Shown here in pieces: positions 10,925 through 22,075 of a DNA stretch of 64,000 nucleotides; the stretch's first letter is position 1, and each line of letters starts with the position of its first letter. The stretch comes from Cynocephalus volans. Lineage: Eukaryota > Chordata > Mammalia > Dermoptera > Cynocephalidae. A model generated the notes under the pieces. It did no database searches, was not told where the DNA came from, and was given only the letters and a program-made list of their open reading frames with translations. The stretch lies in assembly GCF_027409185.1 (NCBI RefSeq), contig NC_084472.1, positions 45,867,427 through 45,931,426 on the forward strand, written 5' to 3'. Position numbers and translations under genes: made by a program.

Positions 10925-11404
10925 GTTCAGATATTTATCTTTTCCTTACACAGCTCTGTGCCTCTGGGGAACTTGACCTCACCTTTAATTCTTACATGGA
11001 GCCTGATTATCATTAGGGTAATCCCATACCCCTTTCCAGTGAATGGTTCAAGGCTGGCCTGTGACCTGCCAATGAGAGATGAGAGAACAGCTGTTGGTCT
11101 TTGGGAAGTTTGTCCTTGCTCCCAAGAGAGAACCAAAGGGATAGATGGTTTCTTTTATTCCTCTGGACATCTTTGAGTCTACACGTGTTGCCTGGATCTG
11201 CTGCAGCTCTCCTGCTATCAGTTTAAGCATGTAGACATCACTGAGAGTGACACAGAGACAGACAGATGCTAAGAACCTGGGGCCTTGGAGTCTTTGAATC
11301 CACTAACCCTGAAAGCCTGTTTTACTTCTGTAATGTGAGATGACCCTTTTTATAATTTTTGTAGTTGGTTTGAATTGACATATCTGGTGCTTGCAGCAGA
11401 AGAG
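10925..11404. other. Unassigned non-coding sequence
   Basis: No feature recognised; overlapping frames on both strands are chance. Confidence 0.45.
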
Positions 11405-11516
11405 GACGAGACTGCACATTTATACCAGATCCCACAGCTAATAAGTAAGAAACCTGGGATTCGAACTCAAGTTGGTCTGAAGGCAAAGCCCATATTCTAG
11501 AACTATTGCCCTGCAT
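11405..11516 (-). mobile_element. MIR fragment
   Basis: 'cacagctaataagtaagaaacctgggattcgaactcaag' followed by 'caaagcccatattct' matches reverse MIR. Confidence 0.75.
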
Positions 11517-11550
11517 GTGGAAGAAATATTTGGGTTTTCATTAATTGTTT

Positions 11551-11763
11551 CTTGGTAGTTCTAGGGCAGGGAATGGCAAGGGCCAGATGGTAAGTATTTT
11601 AAGCTTTGTGGGCCATATGGTCTTTGTCTCAATTATCCAACTCTACTGTTGTAGCAAAAGTAGACGATATGTAAATGAGTGGGTGTGGCTGTGCACCAGT
11701 AAAATATTATCTAGCAAAACAGGTGGTGGCCTGTGGATTGTAGTTTGCCAACCCCCGTGCTAG
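11551..11763. mobile_element. hAT-Charlie MITE (MER20-like)
   Basis: The series 'agggccagatggtaagtattttaagctttgtgggccatatggtc', 'tgggtgtggctgtgcaccagtaaa' and 'gtagtttgccaacccccgtg' is a full-length-looking copy of the non-autonomous hAT element with 'GGGCCAGAT' and 'TTTGCCAACCCC' ends. Related copies lie at 28776-28975 and 43572-43895. Confidence 0.78.
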
Positions 11764-14194
11764 AGTAAAAGATTGAGAGAAGAAATTCTGGATTAAGAGC
11801 ATGTGTTTTAATTACAAATGTCTTTATATGGAATAGTGACTGAATCCAACTTAAGTACTTGCTACAACATGTGAAATTTCAACACACAGCCAATTCCCAT
11901 GTGGCATTTTTAATGTTTTTTGTCTATGCCCTTTAATAGCAGGATTCGGATCAGCATCATATGAGCTGATTTTTAAATACTGAGTAAGAGTAAGCACGGT
12001 TCATGAATAAAGGGTTATGACCAAGCGCCATAGGGTATTTGCAAAGACAACTGAGAGAGGCTGAATGAATATGGCACTGCCTGACGATCCTGGGAGATGA
12101 GGTTGTCTTTCCCTCTCTGACTTCATCGGCTGCTTCCTGTGCACTTCCCTAATGGGGAACTGACGACGGCTGATGGATACTCTCCAGCTAGGAGTGCCTG
12201 TTGCACGAGGCACTGTGGGTGTGGTTAGGAGTAGAGGTGGGGATTGGGATACGGAATAGAATCCTTCCATTTTCCCCAGTGAATGTTCAGATAATCCTAG
12301 ACAACCAGAACTTTTGACTTGTTCAACAGCAATTATCAGAAAATTAAATGCTCTTTCCTGGGGAGTTTGTAAAATTTTTGTTCTGTGGGAAGAGGAATAT
12401 TTACTGTTCCTCTTTATTTTGTTTCTATTCTAGAGCTTACAAGAGTAATTCAAGTGTGAGTCATGGAGGATCTAGATCTGGGTGTTGGTCAGAGTTGGGG
12501 AGAGAAAGGTGAGATGGGAAACCTGAAGAAATAAAGAACAGAATTTAATAATGTTGCAATTGCTAAGGATAGTGAAAAATAAAACATGCTTCAATTTTCT
12601 GCACAGTGGACATTCTTAAGGAAGGCACGTTTTAAGATTGATTCTGCACACAGCAGAGTATATACTTAATATTTCGACTTAGCAGTAATAATACAGTCAG
12701 GAGCAGCCAGTAACAAATGCCACGTTTCTATTTGCTGTGATGGAGGCGAGCTCTGGCCTCGGTTCAGTCGGTGCATCTGTGCCTGGCCTGTGCTCGTCAG
12801 CCTGGGAGCATGTGAGGCTTGGCTCCTGCTCCAGGCTGGCTCCCCAGCCCTCCTCTCCGAGCAGGCTCATCTCATCTATCACTGCTGGAGAGAAGCCCCC
12901 TGGGGCTGCAGGCCTGAGCGGAAGAGACTCAAGATGCAGTGAAGCCAATTAAAACCCCACCTTCCCTGCAGGTGGGGTCACATTCCCATCAGTACAGGTA
13001 ATTCCAGCCACAGCGACCTGCACGGTTGGCTTAGGATGGAGGATCATAAAGCTGAATGTGATAGGCCTTTCATTTTACAGCATGTTTTCTGAAGCCTGCT
13101 GAAGGAGAGATTTCAAAGACAAAACAATTAGCTCTACTTCGCAGCTGTTGACTAAGCAAAGCCACAGACCAGGTGCAGCCCTGGCTTTGAGTTGCCCCAT
13201 AAAGCTCCTGGCTGGGTGCACAGAGTGGCCACTTTTAAAGGACGTTCTTCAACAGAAAGTCATAACTTATTCATGCTTCATACACGCACAGATATTCAAG
13301 TCCATTAAACACAGTATGCCACACTACTTCAATTAACAACAAGGTGGTACCATTTGCAGGCCAAATTCTGCCAGCTGCTGGTGGTAGGGAGGGCCCAATG
13401 CCATGGTGACCACTGTGAATACAGGAAATGCAGACCTTCTCAGCTACATTTTGGCCATTTCTATTGTTGACTGAAAAAGAAACTGAGGCCAAATACATAG
13501 AGCAAGGATTAATTGAGCCAATATGACAATTGCAACTGGGGAGACAGATCAGATTGCCCTGAAAAATGTGTTCTGAAGAGGGCTAGCAAAACTTAATATT
13601 TTATAATCACAAGAAGGGGAAAAGGTCAAAGGAGAGAGAGAAAAAGACAGCCTCACCTAATTAACATTTTTCAGGACAGGTAGATGTGATTACTGACTTA
13701 TCCCACATCTCCCACGGCACTATAATTTAGCTGACCTGGTCAGAGCAGATTCTTTTAGTTATCACTGTGTTTTCTCTTAATTTGTGGTACCAGAAAGTCT
13801 TAGTATCTGAGCTTAACGTGATAGGTCAGAAGAGGTACCAATTAGAAATAGCAGACTTGTTAGAGGAGGTGAAGAAACAGCAAACTCATTGTCACAGACA
13901 CGGGTGTTCTGTCCGGATGGAATAAAGAGCTGTCTGCCAACAATAACCTTTTACTGGGACCTACACAGCTTCCAATCAATGCCCCATACAACTATAAGCA
14001 CTCAGATGGAACAAAACACCAACAGTGACACACACATGTGACAGCCAAGTAGGTCTTTATTGGTAAAGCTTTAGCAAGCCGTTGTTGACACAGGATACCT
14101 CAAATACTTTGGGGAAATAGCCTGGGTATAACCATTTATTCTAACTTTTATCAACTACAATCACATGGCTGAAAGGCCCTTCTAAAGATCACAA
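11764..14194. other. Unassigned, mostly non-repetitive sequence
   Basis: About 2.4 kb in which I recognise no repeat. The 12730-12960 part is GC-richer, and 12950-13140 carries 'aagcctgctgaaggagagatttcaaag', which may be conserved non-coding sequence. Opposing frames of about 70-90 codons at 12001-12270 and 12697-12952 overlap each other and show no domain, so I do not call a gene. Confidence 0.4.
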
Positions 14195-14330
14195 AGTTCA
14201 GTGGCTCTTAACCAAGAATAATATCACCCATCCCTCCCCAGCCACAGGGCATTTGGAAATGCTTGGGGATGGTTTGGGTTTTCATAGTGCTCGAGGGTGA
14301 TGAGCTTTGTAACTGGCAATGAGAGCCCAG
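14195..14330. mobile_element. Possible hAT MITE relic
   Basis: 'cagtggctcttaacc' followed by 'ggcatttggaaatgcttggggatgg' resembles the 'CAGTGGTTCTCAAC...ACATTTGGCAATGTCTGGAGA' layout of an hAT-Charlie MITE. Heavily diverged. Confidence 0.42.
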
Positions 14331-14424
14331 GGGGTCCAAGGGCATCAAACACCTTGCCATAGGTGAGTAGTTCTACATAAGAAGAATGGTTCCAACTAAA
14401 AAGTCAGCAGTGTCTCCGTTGGAA

Positions 14425-14560
14425 AACACTAACTTAGGCCAATCGCCACATTTTACAGACGAGAAAGCTGAAGCGCCAGGATATGAAGTTTTTTGCCCAA
14501 TATCACCCGGGTCAGTGCCAAAGCTGGGTCCAGGATCTAAGATACCTGACTCCCACTTCA
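14425..14560 (-). mobile_element. MIR fragment
   Basis: 'cacattttacagacgagaaagctgaag' followed by 'gcccaatatcacccgggtcagtgccaaagctggg' and 'ctgactccca' matches reverse MIR end to end. Confidence 0.78.
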
Positions 14561-15095
14561 AGGTGGCCTTCATTTGGTTTCCAGTGACCACATTAGGTCA
14601 CTGGAAATTATTAAAATTAGGACTGAGTCTGACAAGCAGGAGGACACTCCTGGGACAACAGGAGAGCCTTCTAAATCAGGACCGCCCTGGAAAGGGCCTC
14701 CCAGCTCTGCATTAAGCTGATATGGTATCCATGCTCAGGAGCTCACCTGCTAAGATCTACCAACAAGGCAGTCTTGGTGAGCAGGGCCACTGGTGGAGAA
14801 TTGTTCCTTTATCACCAGGAGGAAGAGGTACTGTAACTTTAGGTTATCCAGGTTAGGTGCCATGGTCACAGCAAACTCTGCACCCCAAAGGCAGAGCCTC
14901 TTGCCCCTCTCTGGGGGTAGATCTTTCTGGGCTCACCCAAATGAATAACATATAAAGCAGCTGGTTCACTCACAGCCAACAGCAGTAAACAATTGACTTT
15001 TACATGCATTTTTGTTAAAACACATGTAGGCAAAACCAGAAAAAAACCCACTGAGGTGAGGTGGGTGTCAGTTTTTTAGATGAACCAGAGAAGAG
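14561..15095. other. Unassigned non-coding sequence
   Basis: No feature recognised. Confidence 0.45.
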
Positions 15096-15099
15096 AAGT

Positions 15100-15350
15100 T
15101 ACCTACAGAGCATGCAACTTTCTGTTGATCACTTCAGCTTGGAATGCTTGGCCTTTTCTGAATTGACTTCACTTTGTACCTTCCATGGTATGGATCATAT
15201 TCTGTTCCTCCTTTGCAATAATTTATACACACTTAGGTGGTCCTGGTATTAGATGAGAAGCTCCTTCAGTGCAGGGACTCTGTCTCAGTCATCTTAAGCC
15301 ATCACAATGCCTCACACAGTTAAGCACATGGCAGACTTTTCATAGAAAAC
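15100..15350 (+). mobile_element. L2 3'-end fragment
   Basis: 'gagaagctccttcagtgcagggactctgtctcagtcatctt' followed by 'aatgcctcacacagttaagcacatggcag' is the standard L2 3' end. Confidence 0.7.
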
Positions 15351-15464
15351 GCTTTTGCATAGGTGAACACAAACCAACTGACTCAACCATCTTTCTTTCT
15401 GCTGATGATATGCCAAGGCACCCACAGGTATAAGGACCATGTCCCTCTCCTTTCATTCCTTAAG

Positions 15465-15605
15465 GTAATAGGTCTAGAGTTTGACCTTGAGGAAGTTACT
15501 TAATCTCTTTAAGCTTCAGGGTCCATGTCTGTACAATAAACAATAATAGTACTTACCTCATAAGGTTGTGTGAGGATTCAATACGGGATAATACATGTAT
15601 CATTC
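15465..15605 (+). mobile_element. MIR fragment
   Basis: 'gaccttgaggaagttacttaatctctttaagcttcagg', 'aataatagtacttacctcataaggttgtgtgaggattcaa' is a clear forward MIR. Confidence 0.85.
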
Positions 15606-16560
15606 TGGGATGTTTTCCAACACCAACACCAATTTCCCAGTTCTCAGGACACCAACTGGGTGTCCAATAATTCATTTCAATTCTGACACTAATTACCTGG
15701 AGTTAGTGTCAGATGCACAGATTTAAGAGTTCTGTCCCCCAAGACAGCCCCCACTTCAGACACAGTTGCAGGTCTAGGGTCACTGAACTTCTGGTCAACT
15801 GGCTATAAACCTGGAGTTCCCACAACCACCTCCTAAAGTTCAATAATTTGCTAGAATGGCTAACAGAACCCAGGAAAATACTTGTATTTATATTTACTGG
15901 CTTATTATAAAGGATACAACTCAGGAACAGCCAAATGGAAGAGATGCACAGGGCAAGGTTGGGGGGTGGTGGGTAGTGCATGGAGCTTCCATGCCCCCTC
16001 CAGGCATTCCACCCTCCCAGCCCCTCAGCGTGTTCACCAACCTGGAAGCTCTCCCGATTGCAGAGCGCAGAGCACAGAGCACAGATTGTCCCACGCTCGC
16101 TTTTGTTTGGAAGCCAGCTCTGCCCTTGGAAACCTACCTAACTGGCTGGTGTCAAATAAATTGTGTAGCAGAATGAAATGTGAAATTAACATTTTCCCCA
16201 TTGATAAATTATTCAAGACTCAGCCATCTTTCCCCTAAAATCCCTTACTTTAGTGGAAATTTCTTCACAAAAACTCTCCTTTTTGAAGAGTTTTTAGGAA
16301 ACTCAAACTCCAGCTCTCCCCCAGAGGTTGGTGGGTGGGGCTGAAAGTTCCCATTCTCTAATCACCTGATCTTCCTGGTGACCAGCCCTGTCTTGCATCT
16401 ATCTAGGGGCCTCACCCTAAGTCACTTCCTTAGCATAAACTCAGGTGTGACAAAAGGGTCTTGTTATGAATAACAAAAGACACTCCTGGAGGAGTGGAGG
16501 GAGGGCATTCCAAGGGCTCTAGGAGCTCTGTGACAGCAACCAGGGGCAAAGACCAAATGT
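15606..16560 (-). mobile_element. ERVL-type LTR, reverse
   Basis: 'ttcaataatttgctagaatggctaacagaacccagg', 'actggcttattataaaggatac' and 'ccaaatggaagagatgcacagggc' parallel the reverse LTR at 19110-19715. The 3' part contains a segment (16084-16250) repeated at 18228-18440. Ends are approximate. Confidence 0.58.
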
Positions 16561-16824
16561 AATTCTTACTAAGCATAGTGCCTGACATGTCATAAACCCC
16601 AAGTAAGTGTTATCTGTCATCATCATCAGTGTTACCTCTACCTTCTTGAGTTAAGCCTACTGCCTTGCAATTGAGGTTTCCTGAGATGTAGATTGAAGGT
16701 ATGAATCATAGTTTCTCATTAAAACAGTAAAGCAGCCAGCAAGTGCAAGGGTCAGTACACTGAGACCTGACATTCAGAATCTGGTAATTCCAAACAGAAT
16801 GCCTCAGTGTGAAAGGCCATACCC

Positions 16825-17036
16825 CCAAAAAATAAAATATAAAATAAAATAAAATAAAATAAAATAAAATATAAAATAAAATAAAATAAAATAAAATAAA
16901 TAAAATAAAATGAAATATAAAATGAAATGAAATATAAAATGAAATGAAATGAAATGAAATGAAATGAAATGAAATAATGAAATGAAATGAAATGAAATGA
17001 AATGAAATGAAATGAAATGAAATGAAATGAAATCCC
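16825..17036. repeat. Compound pentanucleotide array (AAAAT)n-(GAAAT)n
   Basis: About 210 bp of five-base units; the left third is AAAAT/AAATA, the middle mixes the two, and the right third is nearly pure GAAAT. Read in reverse it gives spurious 101- and 155-codon frames of low-complexity F-H-I-S repeats, which are not genes. Confidence 0.97.
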
Positions 17037-17790
17037 ATACTCAGGGCAAAAGTCCATATGGTGGCTTGGTTAGTGGCATCCAGAAGAATTATCTTTGGCT
17101 TAACTGTTTTTAACTTAAATAACTGGAAAAGAGTAAGCCACACATTATGTACACCCAGAGGTATGACAAGCATTAAAGACCAACTCAGATGAAAAGAAGT
17201 TGAAAAGTACTTGTCTCAAAGATGGAAAATGAAATAGGATTTGACAGAATGTTGAAAATGCCAAACCATGTTAATTAGCATGGGCTTCCAGGTCCCTGGC
17301 TTGATAGAAATGATTTTCAGGCAGGCTAGAATTTTAATTAATATGGAAAAAGACTCACAACACTCTCTGGAGTTATCTTAATCCACAAGGCACTCATAAG
17401 ATTGGAAGAAGCTGGTGAGAATTTGCAGGTGGTTGGAATAATTTCACACAGAACTCTTTATGGTTGTGGGAGTCCCTAGAAATTACTTAGTTTAAAACTA
17501 TTATTTTATGAAAAGAAACGGGTCTAGGGAGGTGATGTGAGTTACCCACATCCTACACAGTAAGTTAGTGATGTAATTCAGCTCTGTCACCCTCCATCCA
17601 GCACCCCCTCACTTGTACCATTTTAGGAAACTGTACAAATTGGTGTCAGCTCCCCCATCTCTCAGCTGTTTTTTATATTCCCAGCCTTAGAAGATTTTTT
17701 TTCAGATGCAGAGAATCTTTGATATACTCATTATATTTCCTGAGCTTTTTTATGCTTTGAACATTTATATGTAATAAAATGATCCTCCTA
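17037..17790. other. Unassigned non-coding sequence
   Basis: The sequence at 17470-17570 ('aaagaaacgggtctagggaggtgatgtgagttacccacatcc') looks like a very diverged MIR; the remainder shows nothing. Confidence 0.4.
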
Positions 17791-17900
17791 GGGGCTGGCT
17801 GGCTAGGTCAGTTGGTTGGAGCACGATGTTATAACACCAAGGTCAATGGTTTGGATCCCCATACCACCAGCCACCAAAAACTGAATAAAATAAAATAAAA
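17791..17900 (+). mobile_element. Monomeric tRNA-Ile SINE (CYN-like)
   Basis: 'ggctggctggctaggtcagttggttggagcac' with 'gttataacaccaagg' and 'ggtttggatcccc' forms one tRNA-Ile-like unit with an A-rich tail. An imperfect target duplication around 'aaaatgatc.tcc' flanks it. Confidence 0.82.
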
Positions 17901-17984
17901 TGATCGTCCATCATAGGAAATATGTAATTTTTTCCTCCCAGAGTCTTCTCTATACAACATTCTTGATAGACATTTACCTTAAAG

Positions 17985-18450
17985 GTAGATGTCTTTATCA
18001 CTAAAGGAGACCTCAGGTTTCCATGTCCTGTCAAACCCTGCTGGAGCCTCCAAGCCATGTCCTCTGGATGCTGGTGAACTTCTTTACTCTGAAGGGACGC
18101 ACTGGATTGGAGAGTATGGTGTCAGACTGGCTCTTCCCTTCTGTGGTGCTGGGTGGTTCATATCACTCCTCTGCAAAGAGGGGGTTTGGGGAGCTGAAGA
18201 CCAAGGTCTCTTCTGGTCACACAACGGTTGTCCCACACTCACTTTGTTTGGAAGCCAGCTTTGCCCTTGGAAACCTACCTAACTGGCTGGTGTCGAATAG
18301 ATTGTGTAGCAGAATGAAATACGAAGTTACATTTTCCCCATTGATAAATTATTCAGTTACATTTTCCCCATTGATAAATTATTCAAGACTCAGAGCCATC
18401 TTTCCCTAAAAACTCTTACTTTAGTGGTGGAAATTTCTCCCCTTCCATTA
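17985..18450 (-). mobile_element. ERVL-type LTR fragment, reverse
   Basis: From 18228 it repeats the segment at 16084-16250 ('tttggaagccagct.tgcccttggaaacctacctaactggctggtgtc'). Upstream sequence is related but not clearly the same LTR. It carries an internal 30-bp tandem duplication. Confidence 0.5.
18326..18385. repeat. Perfect 30-bp tandem duplication
   Basis: Units 18326-18355 and 18356-18385, each beginning 'gttacattttccccattgat', are identical. The paralogous segment near 16180 has only one unit, so the duplication is specific to this copy and recent. Confidence 0.97.
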
Positions 18451-18804
18451 AATATATCAGAAATTAAGCTGGAAAAAATTATATGGACTCATATATCAGT
18501 GAAGAAAAAATTCACTCATACAGGAAGATGGGAATAAGTACAACTTGAAACAGGTATAATGGAAACAAATGTTTCCTTCTATTTCTTGCTATGAAGAAAG
18601 GAAAATATAAATAACACCCACTTATTAGGAGTGGAAGAAAGAGCACAGTCAAGCTTTGTTGGGGGAAATACTCCAGGTCTTTTTGCATCCCCAACTTTAA
18701 GCTCTGCCTTCACTAATTGTAATACCTTTAATAAGAATGATAATGGCCTGAATTTGCTCCATAAGGGTCCTAATGCTTTTCAAATGTTAACATCTATTGT
18801 TATT
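18451..18804. other. Unassigned non-coding sequence
   Basis: No feature recognised. Confidence 0.45.
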
Positions 18805-18846
18805 ACTATCACCACCACCACAATCACCATCATCATCATCATCATT
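18805..18846. repeat. (CAC/CAT)n trinucleotide tract
   Basis: Short run of CAC then CAT triplets, a small impure microsatellite. Confidence 0.9.
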
Positions 18847-19109
18847 ACATAGGGTCTGTCTCTGCAACCCCTGAGCAAGGATGGTGACAACACTGTGCTT
18901 TTCACCCTAATCTTGAGTTCGAGGACAGAGTGGTGGTAGTGTGAGCTGCTTACAACAGTAAGAAGAACTCTTGGTATGAAAAGCCAAGTTCAAAGAGGAG
19001 TACAGAAGACTCCTTCTCTCCCTAAGATTGCCCAGGTTTAACAGAAGTACTGGCCTCATGGGATAGCAAGATGTATGAATAAGACTGATCCTTGATACAA
19101 ATGCAAAAT

Positions 19110-19715
19110 TGCAAATTTCAGAAGTCTCCAAGTCCACCCTAAGTTCTGACACCAACTGTAAGTTCCGGGGTCCCAAAAATCACCCTCAGTTTTAATAATT
19201 TGCTAGAAGGACTCACAGAACTCAGCAAAGCTATTGTACTCACAGTTTTGTTTATTACAGATGAAGGATACAGATTAAAAATTAGCTGAAAGAAGGACTT
19301 AAGGCAGGGTTCTAGAAATGCCAAGTGCAGAGCTTCCAGCTATCTTCTCCCATTGGGGTCATGTGGACAGCACCTATTTCTCCCAGCAACAATGTGTGAC
19401 GATATGCATGGAGGATTGCTAACCAGGGAAGCTCACCTGAGTTTGGTGTCCAGAGCTCTTATTGGGACTCAGTCACAGATATGACTGACCACCTGTATGG
19501 CTGGCCATAGTCTCCAGCCTTCTAGAGGTCAAGATGATGCTGTGTGACTCAACACCCTCCACCATAAATTACACTGTTAGCAAAGACTATCCACCATGGT
19601 CCAGGACCCCCAGGCAAACAAAAACACTCTTATCAGGCAGGACATTTCAAGGGCTTAGAAATTACTTCCCAGGAACCAGGGACAAGGGGCCAAACATTTC
19701 TTTGGGCAAAGCTGG
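19110..19715 (-). mobile_element. ERVL-type LTR, reverse
   Basis: Ordered hallmarks: 'ctgacaccaactgtaagttccggggtccc', 'tttaataatttgctagaaggactcacagaactcag', 'gtttattacag', 'tctcccagcaacaatgtgtgac', 'aggcaaacaaaaacactcttatcaggcagg', 'acttcccaggaaccaggg'. This is a common eutherian LTR in reverse orientation. Confidence 0.72.
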
Positions 19716-19727
19716 TCTTTTACTACA

Positions 19728-20125
19728 CAAAAATGGAAAACAACTAAAATGTCCATTGGAAATAGATTGAATAGTCAAATTGTGTACATCCAGTAGTGGA
19801 ATATTGTTCAGCCACTAAAAAGAGTGAAGTAGATCTAAATATACTGAAAAAGAGGATGTCTGAGATACAGTGTCAACCACAAAGAGCTAGCTACAGAGTA
19901 GTATGTGTAAGTATGACGGCATCTTTGTTAAAAACAACAACAAATCTCCATGTTAGGATATGTGTAGAAGAAAATTTTGAAGACTACATAAAAAATCTTC
20001 AACAGTGGTTACTTCTATGGTGATGGACTTAAAGGAGACATTAGCTTTCTAGTTTCTATATTTCCATAATTTTTTAGTAGCAAGTGCATCTTAAATTTAT
20101 AATTAGAAAATTAAACTTTTTCAGG
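19728..20125 (+). mobile_element. Old L1 3' region (L1M)
   Basis: 'aaaatgtccattggaaatag', 'agtggaatattgttcagccactaaaaagagtg', 'caacagtggttacttctatggtg' match the L1M 3' UTR style. No coding capacity. Confidence 0.75.
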
Positions 20126-20430
20126 AAAACAATTTTGTCCTCATCATTCTATTCTGCAAGATACTCTTTCCTGATTCATACAATGACTTAAAATTCTACC
20201 AGGGATAAATGATAGGTACATGGGTTTTCATTATACTTTTCTTTGTATTTTTGTGTTGCTTGAAAATGTCCATATGCTCTTGCACATACACACACACAAT
20301 GCAAATTGTGACAAATGCTGCAGACTCTCCTGATCCTTACATTGAAAGAAATAGCTATAATTTTTTTGAAAACAAAAATGATAAAAAGATTTTAAATTCA
20401 AATACAACTGGTGAGTATGAAAATCTCTCA
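20126..20430 (+). mobile_element. Probable L1M tail and AT-rich sequence
   Basis: At 20205-20275 'gataggtacatgggttttcattatacttttctttg' resembles the extreme L1M 3' end seen again near 58050. The rest is AT-rich and unassigned. Confidence 0.45.
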
Positions 20431-20431
20431 T

Positions 20432-20795
20432 TGTCTCAGTTCATTCAGGCTGCTATAACAAAATACAATAAACTGAGTGGCTTATAAACAAAAGAAATTT
20501 ATTTCTCACAGTTCTGGAGGTTGGAAAATCCATGTTGAAGGTGCTGGCAGATTTGGTGTCCAAGGAGGGCATGATTTCTGGCTCATAAACAGTGCCTTCT
20601 TGCTGTGTCCTCATGTGGTGGAAGGAGTAATGGTCTTTCTGAGGCCTCTTTTACATGGTCACTAATCCCATTGACAAGGACTCTGCCCTTGTGATCTAAT
20701 CACTTCCAAAAGGCCCCACCTCTTAGTATCATCACATTGGGGTTTAGGATTTCAACATATAAATTTTGGGAGACACAAACATTCCGACCATAACA
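20432..20795 (-). mobile_element. MaLR LTR, reverse
   Basis: 'cagttcattcaggctgctataacaaaatacaataaactgagtggcttataaacaa' at the start and 'tgggagacacaaacattccgaccataac' at the end define a reverse MLT1/MST LTR. Confidence 0.85.
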
Positions 20796-20987
20796 CTTAT
20801 TAATCTATACCTCCATACAACTGAGGACAGGGTATTCTAATTGTGATGGTATACAGTATAGATGTAAATATATAGCTATATATAGATATTTAAGTAGTTT
20901 TCCTTTGAAATGAGACCATGTCACGAAAAATAGAATATCTATTGGGATTTGTAGTTACCTAGGGCTGGGAAGCAGTATTGTGGGTAG
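20796..20987 (+). mobile_element. L1M 3' region, first piece
   Basis: 'gtagttacctagggctggg' is typical L1 3' UTR text, and the element resumes after the MaLR LTR at 21302. Confidence 0.6.
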
Positions 20988-21301
20988 TATGAACTGAGTG
21001 TTTGTGTGCCCCCCAAATTTGTATGTTGAAATCTTAATCACCAAGGTGATGGTATTAGGAGGTGGGGCCTTTGGGAGATAATTAGTTCAAGAAGGTGGAG
21101 CCCTTATGAATGGTTAGTGCCCTTATAAAAGAGACCCCAGAGAGCTCTCTCCCTGCAACCTGGAAGGAAACCCTCACCAGAACTCCACCATGCTGGCACT
21201 CTGATCTTAGATTTCCAGTCTCTGGAACTGTGAGAAATAAATTTGTTGTTTATAAGACAGTCTGTGAAACTTTGTTATAGCAGCACAAACAGACTAAGAC
21301 A
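20988..21301 (+). mobile_element. MaLR LTR inserted in L1
   Basis: 'gtttgtgtgccccccaaatttgtatgttgaaatcttaatc', 'gaactgtgagaaataaatttgttg' and 'agcagcacaaacagactaagacag' form a forward MST/MLT1-type LTR with its polyA signal. It splits the surrounding L1. Confidence 0.85.
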
Positions 21302-21490
21302 GGGGAAATAGGGAGTAAATGCTGATGAGTACCAGGTTCTTTTCAGGGTGATCAAAAGTTCTAAAATTAGATTATGGTGATGGTTGCATACCCTTGTGAA
21401 TATTCTAAAAACATTAGACTGTACACTTTAAATAGGTAAATTTTATCATATGCTAATTATATCACAATAAATCTGCTTTTTAAAAACCGA
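21302..21490 (+). mobile_element. L1M 3' end, second piece
   Basis: 'gatgagtaccaggttcttttcagggtgatcaaaagttctaaaattag', 'tatggtgatggttgcat', 'ttatatcacaataaa' is the conserved L1MA/MB 3' terminus, ending in an A-rich tail. Confidence 0.82.
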
Positions 21491-21739
21491 AATTCTTGGG
21501 GCTTCTGTTTTTTCTGGCTGTGTACTAAGCAGAAGCATCTGAGGATATATAAAGACACATCCCATAGACGGTGAAAAACCTGAAGAAGCCTGTTGGCCCC
21601 TGCGCTAGCATTAGCCTTGCACTTCATAAGTAGAGGGCATCCGGATCCAGGCTGACCAGCTCATCTCAGCCCAGGCCCTCACACTGGCAGAGGCTGTAGG
21701 AGGACAGACCACGCAGGTCCTAATGGGACAAGCCTGAGC

Positions 21740-22075
21740 CGCAAACAGGCAAGCCCATGTCCAGCTGCGTAGGGCTATGGGGGCCCAAGTCAGTAGTAAA
21801 GGGTCAGCATGACTGTAGGTTATCAGGAGGGCATATCACATTCAGGGTATGTGCGGTGGCTCTAACAAAGCTCTCACACAGTTGCAAACATTTCACCTCT
21901 TTCCCCAGCTGCTCTGGCCCAGCTCCCTCACAGGCATTGCTCTCCAGGGTCTTGAATAGTTCTGCCAGATGTTAGCGAGCCGGGCCCGGTTGCTGCAGGC
22001 CTAGCTCATACAGGTTAAAGGCATCCTCATGTCTCAGGGGCCAGCCCCTGTTCCTTAGATGGCCCTGGCATAGAG
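21740..22075 (-). pseudogene. Possible processed pseudogene fragment, gene unknown
   Basis: On the minus strand one frame gives a protein-like, amphipathic translation over about 110 codons, including LYELGLQQPGPAR and LGKEVKCLQLCESFVRAT, interrupted by only two stops (near 21976 and 21807). Composition (L, E and K rich with helical periodicity) differs from flanking noise, and the region is GC-richer than its surroundings. I do not recognise the parent protein. It could be a decayed retrocopy, a decayed exon, or chance. Similar-looking sequence may extend left to about 21560 in other frames. Confidence 0.35.

Noticed and set aside
16706..17173. Long minus-strand reading frames of 101 and 155 codons
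   Set aside because: They translate the pentanucleotide array into F-H-I-S repeats; pure low complexity.
18326..18385. A CRISPR-like or satellite repeat
   Set aside because: Only two adjacent 30-bp units without spacers, in a eukaryotic LTR.
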